Shown here: one piece after another, positions 1-5,304 of the stretch
Layout: the number at the start of each line of letters is the position of its first letter
Numbering within the stretch: position 1 is the first letter of the stretch
Assembly (NCBI GenBank): GCA_016278415.1
Contig: JADQBV010000052.1
Coordinates: 1-5,304 of the forward strand
Source: Halanaerobiales bacterium
Lineage (GTDB): Bacteria > Bacillota_F > Halanaerobiia > Halanaerobiales > DTU029
DNA length: 5,304 nucleotides
Reading direction: 5' to 3'
Program-made: the position numbers and the translations under genes
The notes under the pieces: generated by a model
The model's database searches: none
What the model was told of the DNA's origin: nothing
What the model saw: only the letters and a program-made list of their open reading frames with translations

Positions 1-290
1 AAGATGAAGCCCCTAGTAAATATTATGAAAGTGCATCTGTAAATAATTGTATTGTTGCAAATGGTTGTAGAATTAAAGGGAAGGTAAAAAATAGTATATT
101 ATTTAGGGGAATAGAAATAGATGATAACTCAACTGTCGAAAATTCCATTATTATGCAGAATACTCATATTGGAAAAAATGTAATATTGAAGAATGTTATT
201 CTAGATAAACAGGTTGAAGTATCTGATGGATCTACCCTAATCGGTTCTGAAGAAAACCCCTATGTAATTGCTAAAAATTTAAAGGTTTAA
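1..290 (+). CDS. glgD: GlgD-type subunit of glucose-1-phosphate adenylyltransferase, C-terminal part (5' truncated by window)
   Basis: The frame beginning at base 3 is open for 95 codons to a TAA at 288-290; the start lies outside the window. The protein is the C-terminal left-handed beta-helix of an ADP-glucose pyrophosphorylase-type protein. It shows hexapeptide-like periodicity (CIVANGCRIKG, NSILFRG, NSIIMQNTHIGKNVILKNVILDK) and ends in ENPYVIAKN. ADP-glucose pyrophosphorylase makes ADP-glucose from glucose-1-phosphate and ATP, the committed step of bacterial glycogen synthesis. In Bacillota it is often a GlgC/GlgD pair in which GlgD is the non-catalytic or regulatory partner. The NSILFRG and NSIIMQ wording and the LIGSEENPYVI tail fit GlgD better than GlgC from my knowledge of the families. 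The catalytic N-terminal domain is not visible, so GlgC remains possible. The gene ends 24 bases before glgA, which fits one operon. Confidence 0.82.
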   Translation, partial: DEAPSKYYESASVNNCIVANGCRIKGKVKNSILFRGIEIDDNSTVENSIIMQNTHIGKNVILKNVILDKQVEVSDGSTLIGSEENPYVIAKNLKV

Positions 291-299
291 AAGAAAATG

Positions 300-306
300 A
301 GGAGGT
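300..306 (+). promoter_or_regulatory. Ribosome binding site of glgA
   Basis: AGGAGGT is a full-length Shine-Dalgarno sequence 8 bases before the ATG at 315. It supports that start, and the N-terminus MKVLFVASEANPF is typical of the family. Confidence 0.93.
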
Positions 307-314
307 AAACAATA

Positions 315-1739
315 ATGAAAGTTTTATTTGTTGCTTCAGAAGCAAATCCCTTTATAAAGACGGGTGGATTGGCTGACGTAGTTGGTTCTCTCCCTACCGT
401 ATTGAAAGATGATGAGCTTGATGTTAGGGTTATTATACCAAAATATCTTGATATTCCTTTTCATTATAAAGAAAAAATGGAAGATGTACGTTACTTCAAT
501 GTTGATTTATCCTGGCGAGAGCAGTATTGTGGTATTGAGAAGATCAAGAGGAATGGTGTAACATTTTATTTTATGGATAATGAGTACTATTTTAAAAGAC
601 CTTTTCTTTATGGTCATCATGATGAGGCAGAACGGTTTGCATTCTTTAACAAGGCAGCCTTGGAGATGCTTCCATATATAGATTTTAAGCCAGATATAAT
701 TCATTGCCATGATTGGCAGTCTGGTTTAGTACCGTTCCTTCTAAAAACTCAGTATAAGGATGTAGAGTTTTATCAGGATATTAAGACAATCTTTACTATT
801 CACAATCTAAAATATCAAGGAATTTTCCCACCTTCAATAATAGATGATATTCTTGGAGTAGATTGGAAATATTTCACTCCTGATGGCCTTGAGTCAAACG
901 GAATGGTTAATTATATGAAAGCTGCCTTGAACTATTCGGACATCATAACAACTGTAAGTGAAACATATGCTAGAGAGATACAGACACCTTATTATGGTGA
1001 AGGTATGGATGGTTTGTTAAGAAAGAGATCAGAGGATTTTTATGGTATAGTTAATGGAATAGACTATAAGGAATATAATCCATTAACAGACCCTTCTATC
1101 TTCGTTAATTATAAATCATCATATGAAAAAAAGAAGGAAAACAAAGTAAAATTACAGAAGATGCTTGGTCTCCCCGAAGATAAAGATAAGGCTATGTTGT
1201 TGTTGATTTCAAGACTTGTAGAGCAGAAAGGCATTGATTTAGTGATCGATGTTCTTGATCAACTGGCTGATTTAGATATTCAATTTGTTATTTTAGGAAC
1301 CGGTAATACTGATTATGAACAGACCTTTAAAGAGTTGGCCTGGCATTATCCAGATAAAGTATCGGCACAAATAACCTTTGATGATACACTAGCTAGAAGA
1401 ATGTATGCTGCTTCAGATTTATACTTAATGCCGTCAAGGTTTGAACCCTGTGGAATAGGACAATTGCTATCACTTAGGTATTTTACAGTTCCAATTGTGA
1501 GGGAAACAGGCGGCTTAGCAGATACAGTCAAATCATATAACGAGGTGACAGGAGAAGGTAATGGGTTCAGTTTTTCTAATTATAATGCCCATGACATGTT
1601 ATTCACTATTAAAAGGGCGCTTTCATACTATTATAATAAGGATGTATGGAATAAAATTAGAGACAATATTAAGGGTTTAGACTACAGCTGGACTAATTCA
1701 GCAGAAGAGTATTTAGATTTATATAAAAAACTAGTGTAA
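315..1739 (+). CDS. glgA: Glycogen synthase (ADP-glucose dependent, GT5)
   Basis: This 474-residue protein transfers glucose from ADP-glucose to the non-reducing end of an alpha-1,4-glucan in the cytoplasm. It is a complete GT-B fold enzyme close in length to E. coli GlgA (477). The N-terminal domain carries the nucleotide-sugar motif KTGGLADV (K15, D21), HDWQSG at 132-137 and TIHNLKYQG, whose His is residue 163. The C-terminal domain has SRLVEQKG with R300 and K305. It also has PSRFEPCG at 373-380, which contains the catalytic Glu377, followed by ETGGLADTV. By my recall of the E. coli enzyme, D21, R300, K305 and E377 fall at the same numbers there. No key residue is missing, so the enzyme should be active. 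It sits 24 bases after glgD and 62 bases before glgP, in the same orientation. No terminator is seen on either side, so co-transcription is likely. Confidence 0.97.
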   Translation: MKVLFVASEANPFIKTGGLADVVGSLPTVLKDDELDVRVIIPKYLDIPFHYKEKMEDVRYFNVDLSWREQYCGIEKIKRNGVTFYFMDNEYYFKRPFLYGHHDEAERFAFFNKAALEMLPYIDFKPDIIHCHDWQSGLVPFLLKTQYKDVEFYQDIKTIFTIHNLKYQGIFPPSIIDDILGVDWKYFTPDGLESNGMVNYMKAALNYSDIITTVSETYAREIQTPYYGEGMDGLLRKRSEDFYGIVNGIDYKEYNPLTDPSIFVNYKSSYEKKKENKVKLQKMLGLPEDKDKAMLLLISRLVEQKGIDLVIDVLDQLADLDIQFVILGTGNTDYEQTFKELAWHYPDKVSAQITFDDTLARRMYAASDLYLMPSRFEPCGIGQLLSLRYFTVPIVRETGGLADTVKSYNEVTGEGNGFSFSNYNAHDMLFTIKRALSYYYNKDVWNKIRDNIKGLDYSWTNSAEEYLDLYKKLV

Positions 1740-1788
1740 ATTTTTTATTTTATCACTTGGGATTTTACTACAATTCTGCTATTGAAAT

Positions 1789-1793
1789 GGAGG
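1789..1793 (+). promoter_or_regulatory. Ribosome binding site that decides the glgP TTG start
   Basis: GGAGG lies 8 bases before the TTG at 1802. The two upstream in-frame candidates, TTG 1757 and ATG 1787, have no purine-rich Shine-Dalgarno ahead of them. ATG 1787 also overlaps this GGAGG. The site therefore points to initiation at 1802. Confidence 0.85.
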
Positions 1794-1801
1794 CGAGTAC
1801 T

Positions 1802-4225
1802 TTGTTTTCTAATAAAAAAGAAATACAGGAAATATTCAAGCTTAAGATGAGGAATACAATAGGTAAAGAACTTGAAGAAGCGAGTAACAAAGATGCCTTT
1901 ATTGTGCTAAGTTCTATGATTAAAGAATCTTTAAGTGATTCTTGGATTAAGACAAATAGAAAGTATCATAAAGATAGAGTAAAACAAACATATTACTTTT
2001 CTATAGAGTTTTTGATTGGAAAGTTACTCTGTAGTAATTTATTAAGTCTCGGAGTTATGGAAAAAACCCGTGAAAGCTTGGACGAATTAGGTTTTGACCT
2101 TGACGATCTATGTGAGGTTGAAGTAGAAGCAGGTCTTGGCAATGGTGGATTGGGCAGGCTTGCAGCTGGATTTTTAGACTCTATGGCATCATTGCAGCTG
2201 CCTGGTCACGGTTGTGGAATCCGCTATAAATATGGTTTATTTAAGCAAAAAATTGTTGATGGTCATCAAGTTGAGATGCCTGATTATTGGTTAAGGGATG
2301 GCTATGCCTGGGAAATCCGCCGTGATATATCTTTTGATGTTAAATTTGGAGGCCAGGTAGATTATCATGAAGATGAAGATGGTATGTCTTTTGAGCATGT
2401 TAATTATGAGATAGTAAAGGCTGTTCCATATGATATACCTATAGTAGGATTTCACAATAATATTGTCAATACACTCCGTCTTTGGAGTGCAGAGGTTTCA
2501 GAGAGAATAATAAGTGATTTTAATGTTGGAACAGATGATAGAAAGGCTTTATTAGACTATAAAAGAAGAGTAGAGTCTATTACAGAGTTTTTATATCCAG
2601 ATGACTCAAATTACGAAGGCCGTCTGTTGAGACTGAAACAACAATACTTCTTATGTTCAGCTGGTCTTCAAAGCATAATCAGGACCTTTGAGCAGTCTAA
2701 ATTGCCATATAGTAAGTTGCCGGAAAAGATAGCCTTGCATATAAATGACACACATCCATCAATATTAGTTCCAGAACTAATGCGTATTCTAATGGATGAG
2801 AAGGGTTTAGGCTGGGATGAGGCTTGGGATATTACGACTAATACTATCTCTTTTACTAATCACACTCTAATGGTAGAGGCCCTGGAGAAATGGCCGATTG
2901 ATATGATGAAGACATTATTGCCGAGAATATATATGATTATTGATGAGATAAACGAGCGATTTTGTAGAAAGCTCTGGGATAAATATCCAGGTCAGTTTAA
3001 TAAAATAGCTGATATGGCAATAATTGCAGAGGGGCAGGTGAAGATGGCGCATTTAGCTGTTGTGGGCAGTCATAGTGTTAATGGTGTGGCTGCACTTCAT
3101 ACTAAAATATTAAAAGAGAGAGAGATGAACAATTTTTATAAATTAAATCCTGAGAAATTCAATAATAAGACCAATGGTATAACACATCGTCGTTGGCTAA
3201 TCCAGTCAAATCCAGAGTTAGCCAATTTAATTACTGAGACTATTGGATATGGTTGGGTCTATCACCCAAATAAATTAAATGATTTAGTAAAATATAAAGA
3301 TGATCCAGAATTTAGAGAAACTGTTCATAATATAAAACAGCAGAATAAGAAAAAATTAGCAGTAATCATTAAGGAACTAACAGATGTTACAGTTGATGTA
3401 AATACAATATTTGATATACATGTTAAAAGAATACACGGATATAAAAGACAACTATTAAATGCCTTTCATATTATGTATCTTTATAATAACCTAAAAAGAA
3501 ACCCTGATTTCAAGATGACCCCCAGGACATTTATATTTGGTGGTAGGGCGGCAGCAAGTTATTATCATGCGAAAAAAATAATTAAACTTATTAATTCATT
3601 AGCACGGATAATTAATAATGACCCAGAGGTAAATAAATATCTTAAAGTAGTATTTATTCCGAATTATTCTGTATCACTGGCACAAAGAATAATTCCTGCC
3701 GCAGACGTAAGTGAACAGATTTCAACAGCAAGTAAAGAGGCTTCTGGTACAGGTAATATGAAGTTTATGATGAATGGTGCACTTACAATAGGGACCCTTG
3801 ATGGTGCTAATATAGAAATGCTTGATTTAGTTGGTGAAGAGAATATGTATATCTTTGGCTTAACTGCAGATCAGGTTTTAGATTACTACCGTGAAGGTGG
3901 TTATTCTGCACATCAAATTGCAGAAGAAGATGAACGAGTTAAGTTAATAATGAATCAACTATTTAATTCAAACCTATTATTTGGAAGAGATAAATTTGAT
4001 GATATTTACTATTCTATTTTAAATAGTAATGACTATTTCTTCATTCTAAAAGACTTTGACGATTACGTAAAAACACAGGAAAGAATAGGTCTGGATTATC
4101 AAGATCAGCAGGAATGGCTAACTAAATCGATTATTAATATTGCTAATTCAGGGCAGTTTACCACAGATAGAACTATTGCTGAATATGCAGCAGATATCTG
4201 GAAAATAAACCCTGTATTTGTGTAA
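1802..4225 (+). CDS. glgP: Glycogen/maltodextrin phosphorylase (GT35, PLP-dependent)
   Basis: This protein of 807 residues (from TTG 1802) cleaves terminal alpha-1,4 bonds of glycogen or maltodextrin with phosphate, releasing glucose-1-phosphate. The family fold is complete and bacterial GlgP proteins are about 800-815 residues. Visible motifs are GLGNGGLGRLAA starting at G111, HINDTHPS, TNHTLM with H354 (rabbit H377), GSHSVNGVAALHT, NKTNGITHRRW, GGRAAASYYHAKK, and EASGTGNMKF with E646 and the PLP-binding lysine K654 (rabbit E672 and K680). K542, R543 and K548 of the phosphate-site motif are present. That motif reads KRIHGYKRQ, with Gly546 where the family normally has Glu. The N-terminal Ser phosphorylation region of animal enzymes is absent, as in other bacteria. 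A longer 822-residue reading from TTG 1757 is possible but lacks a ribosome binding site. The gene follows glgA by 62 bases. Pairing synthesis and breakdown genes in one operon is common in Bacillota. Confidence 0.96.
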   Translation: MFSNKKEIQEIFKLKMRNTIGKELEEASNKDAFIVLSSMIKESLSDSWIKTNRKYHKDRVKQTYYFSIEFLIGKLLCSNLLSLGVMEKTRESLDELGFDLDDLCEVEVEAGLGNGGLGRLAAGFLDSMASLQLPGHGCGIRYKYGLFKQKIVDGHQVEMPDYWLRDGYAWEIRRDISFDVKFGGQVDYHEDEDGMSFEHVNYEIVKAVPYDIPIVGFHNNIVNTLRLWSAEVSERIISDFNVGTDDRKALLDYKRRVESITEFLYPDDSNYEGRLLRLKQQYFLCSAGLQSIIRTFEQSKLPYSKLPEKIALHINDTHPSILVPELMRILMDEKGLGWDEAWDITTNTISFTNHTLMVEALEKWPIDMMKTLLPRIYMIIDEINERFCRKLWDKYPGQFNKIADMAIIAEGQVKMAHLAVVGSHSVNGVAALHTKILKEREMNNFYKLNPEKFNNKTNGITHRRWLIQSNPELANLITETIGYGWVYHPNKLNDLVKYKDDPEFRETVHNIKQQNKKKLAVIIKELTDVTVDVNTIFDIHVKRIHGYKRQLLNAFHIMYLYNNLKRNPDFKMTPRTFIFGGRAAASYYHAKKIIKLINSLARIINNDPEVNKYLKVVFIPNYSVSLAQRIIPAADVSEQISTASKEASGTGNMKFMMNGALTIGTLDGANIEMLDLVGEENMYIFGLTADQVLDYYREGGYSAHQIAEEDERVKLIMNQLFNSNLLFGRDKFDDIYYSILNSNDYFFILKDFDDYVKTQERIGLDYQDQQEWLTKSIINIANSGQFTTDRTIAEYAADIWKINPVFV

Positions 4226-4235
4226 GTTACTTTTA

Positions 4236-4283
4236 AACAGAAAGGTTATATTTCACTGAAAGGTGCTATAGCCTTTTTCTGTT
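4236..4283 (+). terminator. Terminator-like hairpin after glgP
   Basis: The left arm AACAGAAAGGTTATA (4236-4250) pairs with TATAGCCTTTTTCTGTT (4267-4283), with one G-U pair and a two-base bulge; the loop is 16 bases. A shorter hairpin around GCTATAGC followed by a run of five T (4273-4277) is an alternative. It starts 11 bases after the glgP stop, as expected for the operon end. The T run lies inside the larger stem rather than after it, so its strength as an intrinsic terminator is uncertain. Confidence 0.6.
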
Positions 4284-4288
4284 ATAAT
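4280..4288 (+). promoter_or_regulatory. Candidate extended -10 promoter for the GH13 gene
   Basis: TG-T-TATAAT is a perfect extended -10 element (TG at 4280-4281, TATAAT at 4283-4288). No recognisable -35 box lies 16-18 bases upstream, but extended -10 promoters can work without one. The predicted start would be near 4295, at the left copy of the 9-bp direct repeat. In an AT-rich spacer such a match can occur by chance, so this is a moderate call. Confidence 0.4.
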
Positions 4289-4291
4289 GAT

Positions 4292-4300
4292 ATATAAGTT
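4292..4300 (+). repeat. Left copy of 9-bp direct repeat (putative target-site duplication)
   Basis: ATATAAGTT here is identical to 4547-4555. The two copies sit immediately outside the ends of the inverted-repeat element at 4301-4546, and bases adjacent to them on either side do not match. This is the pattern left by a transposition event that duplicates 9 bp of target. Confidence 0.75.
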
Positions 4301-4301
4301 A

Positions 4302-4361
4302 TATGCGACCGCATTTTCAGATATTACCTTGTTCACAGAAAAGTGTTAATTCCCCAGTTTC
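4302..4361 (+). repeat. Left terminal inverted repeat of the MITE-like element
   Basis: This arm carries four blocks matched by the right arm. It differs by a GACC versus TA spacer after TATGC, a diverged 12-base stretch (4327-4338, opposite 14 bases on the right), and an extra AATTCC (4348-4353) between AAAAGTGTT and CCAGTTTC. These differences suggest an old insertion or a naturally imperfect arm. Confidence 0.72.
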
Positions 4362-4418
4362 TCTTTCAATTAAGAAGCGTCATTAATGTAAAGGTTTTAA
4401 TAGAATCATGGTGCCTGT

Positions 4419-4474
4419 GGTGTAACAAATCAAACTCACTTCATTACATTCCGCTCAAACAAGATTTGTTTACC
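4419..4474 (+). repeat. Internal inverted repeat (stem-loop) of the MITE-like element
   Basis: AACAAATC (4424-4431) is the exact inverse of GATTTGTT (4463-4470), and GGT (4419-4421) can pair with ACC (4472-4474) beyond a small internal loop. The loop of 31 bases is unstructured by eye. This stem is nested inside the terminal repeats, so the element as a whole could fold into a long interrupted hairpin. Its function is unknown. Confidence 0.6.
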
Positions 4475-4492
4475 AACTTCTTTCTTTCAGTC

Positions 4493-4546
4493 GAAACTGG
4501 AACACTTTTAATGTTCCTTCGATTAATATCTGTAAATGCTAGCATA
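4493..4546 (-). repeat. Right terminal inverted repeat of the MITE-like element
   Basis: This arm is the inverted partner of 4302-4361. It also contains a local hairpin of its own: TCGAA-ACT-GGAACA (4491-4504), loop CTTTTAA, then TGTTCC-TTCGA (4512-4522). That hairpin uses bases which otherwise pair with the left arm. Confidence 0.72.
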
Positions 4547-4555
4547 ATATAAGTT
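4547..4555 (+). repeat. Right copy of 9-bp direct repeat (putative target-site duplication)
   Basis: ATATAAGTT directly follows the right inverted repeat and is identical to 4292-4300. Removing one copy plus the element gives a continuous predicted empty site reading TGATATATAAGTTGCGAATC. Confidence 0.75.
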
Positions 4556-4595
4556 GCGAATCATTAATTAAAAACTAAGAATTTGCATTTAAAAT

Positions 4596-4602
4596 TAAGG
4601 AG
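4596..4602 (+). promoter_or_regulatory. Ribosome binding site of the GH13 gene
   Basis: TAAGGAG lies 7 bases before the ATG at 4610 and supports that start. It lies 40 bases beyond the right direct repeat, so the element insertion did not disrupt it. Confidence 0.9.
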
Positions 4603-4609
4603 AATCGAT

Positions 4610-5304
4610 ATGGACAAGTTTGAGGTATTTCATAATTCTTTTGACAAATTTTATCGTCAGCCCTTTGGTGCAGTGGCGGTTGAAAAGAGTATTATAATAA
4701 GGATTAAAATTAGCTCATCTAGTACCCCAGAACAGGTAGTCTTATTTGTGGAAGATGATTATACTTCACAGGTAAATGAACTGAGTATGCGGGAATTGAG
4801 GTCAGATGAAAAGGCATCAAGTGAATTTAATACTGATACAAAGTTCTCTGAAATAGATATAAGAAAGAAAAATACAAGTAAGAAAAATACTAGTAATAAT
4901 ATTGGAGTGAACGACCATATTTATCAATTGGAAATAAATACGGGGAAAAGGCCAAGATTGTTATTCTATTGCTTTCAAATAAAAGTAGATGGAGAAGTTT
5001 ATTATTATGGTAAGAAACATGAAGGACATGGAGGGGAAGGCAGACTTACCCGAGAGCCAAATAATAAATATCAGATCACTGTATATAGGGATAAAGCAAA
5101 TCTACCTACCTGGTTTTCTGAGTCTATTGTCTATCAGATATTTGTTGATCGTTTTTATAATGGTAATCCAGATCAAGAGATCTTAAATCCTAAAAAGAAC
5201 AGCTTATTGCATTCTCATTGGAATAATGACCCCTTGTATATAAAAAATGAAGAGGGTCATGTTATTAGATGGGATTTTTTTGGTGGTAATTTATTAGGTG
5301 TTAG
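4610..5304 (+). CDS. GH13 alpha-glucan hydrolase (alpha-amylase/neopullulanase type), N-terminal part; runs off window
   Basis: The frame from ATG 4610 stays open to the window end (231 complete codons). Residues 1 to about 165 form an N-terminal beta-sandwich-like domain of the kind that precedes GH13 barrels (FHNSFDKFYRQPFGAV near the start; LLFYCFQIKVDGEVYYYG near its end). The catalytic barrel begins with WFSESIVYQIFVDRFYNG (W168, Y175, D180, R181), the first beta strand of GH13 enzymes, then RWDFFGGNLLG. The catalytic Asp, Glu and Asp lie beyond the window, so activity and subfamily (alpha-amylase, pullulanase, neopullulanase or maltodextrin glucosidase) cannot be settled. No signal peptide is seen, so the enzyme is probably cytoplasmic and may act on glycogen or imported maltodextrins alongside GlgP. 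Residues of about 60-100 are a charged, Ser/Asn/Lys-rich low-complexity stretch. It lies 384 bases after glgP and probably has its own promoter. Confidence 0.9.
   Translation, partial: MDKFEVFHNSFDKFYRQPFGAVAVEKSIIIRIKISSSSTPEQVVLFVEDDYTSQVNELSMRELRSDEKASSEFNTDTKFSEIDIRKKNTSKKNTSNNIGVNDHIYQLEINTGKRPRLLFYCFQIKVDGEVYYYGKKHEGHGGEGRLTREPNNKYQITVYRDKANLPTWFSESIVYQIFVDRFYNGNPDQEILNPKKNSLLHSHWNNDPLYIKNEEGHVIRWDFFGGNLLGV
4865..4894 (+). repeat. Two tandem 15-bp units encoding KKNTS-KKNTS in the GH13 protein
   Basis: Units 4865-4879 and 4880-4894 differ at one base (A versus T, both encoding Thr) and give residues 86-95. They lie in the low-complexity stretch of the N-terminal domain. In-frame duplication by slippage is the likely origin. 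Confidence 0.85.

Larger units (their letters stand above)
4301..4546. mobile_element. MITE-like non-autonomous element, about 246 bp
   Basis: The ends form long imperfect terminal inverted repeats. The left blocks are TATGC (4302-4306), the 16-mer at 4311-4326, AAAAGTGTT (4339-4347) and CCAGTTTC (4354-4361). They match, in inverted order, GCATA (4542-4546), 4524-4539 (15 of 16), AACACTTTT (4501-4509) and GAAACTGG (4493-4500). A 9-bp direct repeat abuts both ends, with one extra A at the left junction. The interior has no convincing gene: a 69-codon reading at 4343-4552 lies wholly inside the element, has no Shine-Dalgarno and resembles nothing known. Small size, no transposase, long inverted repeats and a target duplication together describe a MITE. 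I cannot assign the parent insertion sequence. A solo, deleted IS remnant is the main alternative. Confidence 0.72.

Noticed and set aside
507..710. Minus-strand reading frame inside glgA
   Set aside because: It is a shadow of the well-supported glgA gene, without a ribosome binding site or recognisable product. The same holds for 1346-1531.
1723..1748. ATAAAAAA/TTTTTTAT inverted repeat across the glgA stop, as a terminator
   Set aside because: The stem is only A-T pairs with a 10-base loop, so it is too weak to terminate; it is probably AT-rich coincidence.
4303..4314. ATGCG-AC-CGCAT palindrome as a repressor operator or cre site
   Set aside because: It does not fit the cre consensus, and it is better explained as part of the element tip (TATGC plus GCATTT), which recurs at the other end.
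4343..4552. 69-codon reading frame on the + strand in the glgP-GH13 interval
   Set aside because: It falls almost wholly inside the inverted-repeat element, begins and ends in the repeat arms, has no Shine-Dalgarno before it and shows no recognisable protein features.
4543..4553. CATAAT and TATAAG as -10 boxes at the right end of the element
   Set aside because: Neither has a plausible -35 at the proper distance nor an extended TG; support is weaker than for TGTTATAAT at 4280-4288.
4295..4609. T-box or metabolite riboswitch in the GH13 leader
   Set aside because: No T-box GGTGGTACCGCG-like sequence or other known riboswitch core is visible. The direct repeats and inverted ends favour an inserted element.
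4989..5186. + strand reading frame of 65 codons in another frame at the GH13 gene
   Set aside because: It overlaps the GH13 coding frame, which has clear family motifs and its own ribosome binding site.

Overview
This window looks like a stretch of a low-GC Bacillota chromosome, most likely a clostridial or Halanaerobiales-type anaerobe. The grounds are the AT-rich coding, strong AGGAGG-type ribosome binding sites, a TTG start and a GlgD-type subunit in the glycogen operon. The exact taxon is an inference and cannot be fixed from the sequence alone.

Layout, all on the + strand: the 3' end of glgD (1-290), glgA glycogen synthase (315-1739) and glgP glycogen phosphorylase (1802-4225, with a TTG start chosen by its Shine-Dalgarno). 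A gene-free interval of 384 bases follows (4226-4609), then the 5' part of a GH13 alpha-glucan hydrolase gene that runs off the window (4610-5304). The glgD-glgA-glgP genes are closely spaced (24 and 62 bases) with no credible terminator between them, so they probably form one operon. Together they supply ADP-glucose, polymerise it into alpha-1,4-glucan, and release glucose-1-phosphate from the polymer. The downstream GH13 enzyme probably degrades or trims alpha-glucans and seems to have its own transcription unit.

The most interesting part is the interval 4226-4609. After a terminator-like hairpin (4236-4283) and a perfect extended -10 box (4280-4288) there is a roughly 246-bp non-coding element (about 4301-4546). 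Its ends are long imperfect terminal inverted repeats of about 55-60 bp, and it is flanked by an exact 9-bp direct repeat, ATATAAGTT (4292-4300 and 4547-4555). This is the signature of a MITE-like, non-autonomous transposable element with a target-site duplication. It lies between the candidate promoter and the GH13 gene, so it would become a long, foldable 5' leader of that transcript. No transposase is present in the window, and I do not recognise the family.
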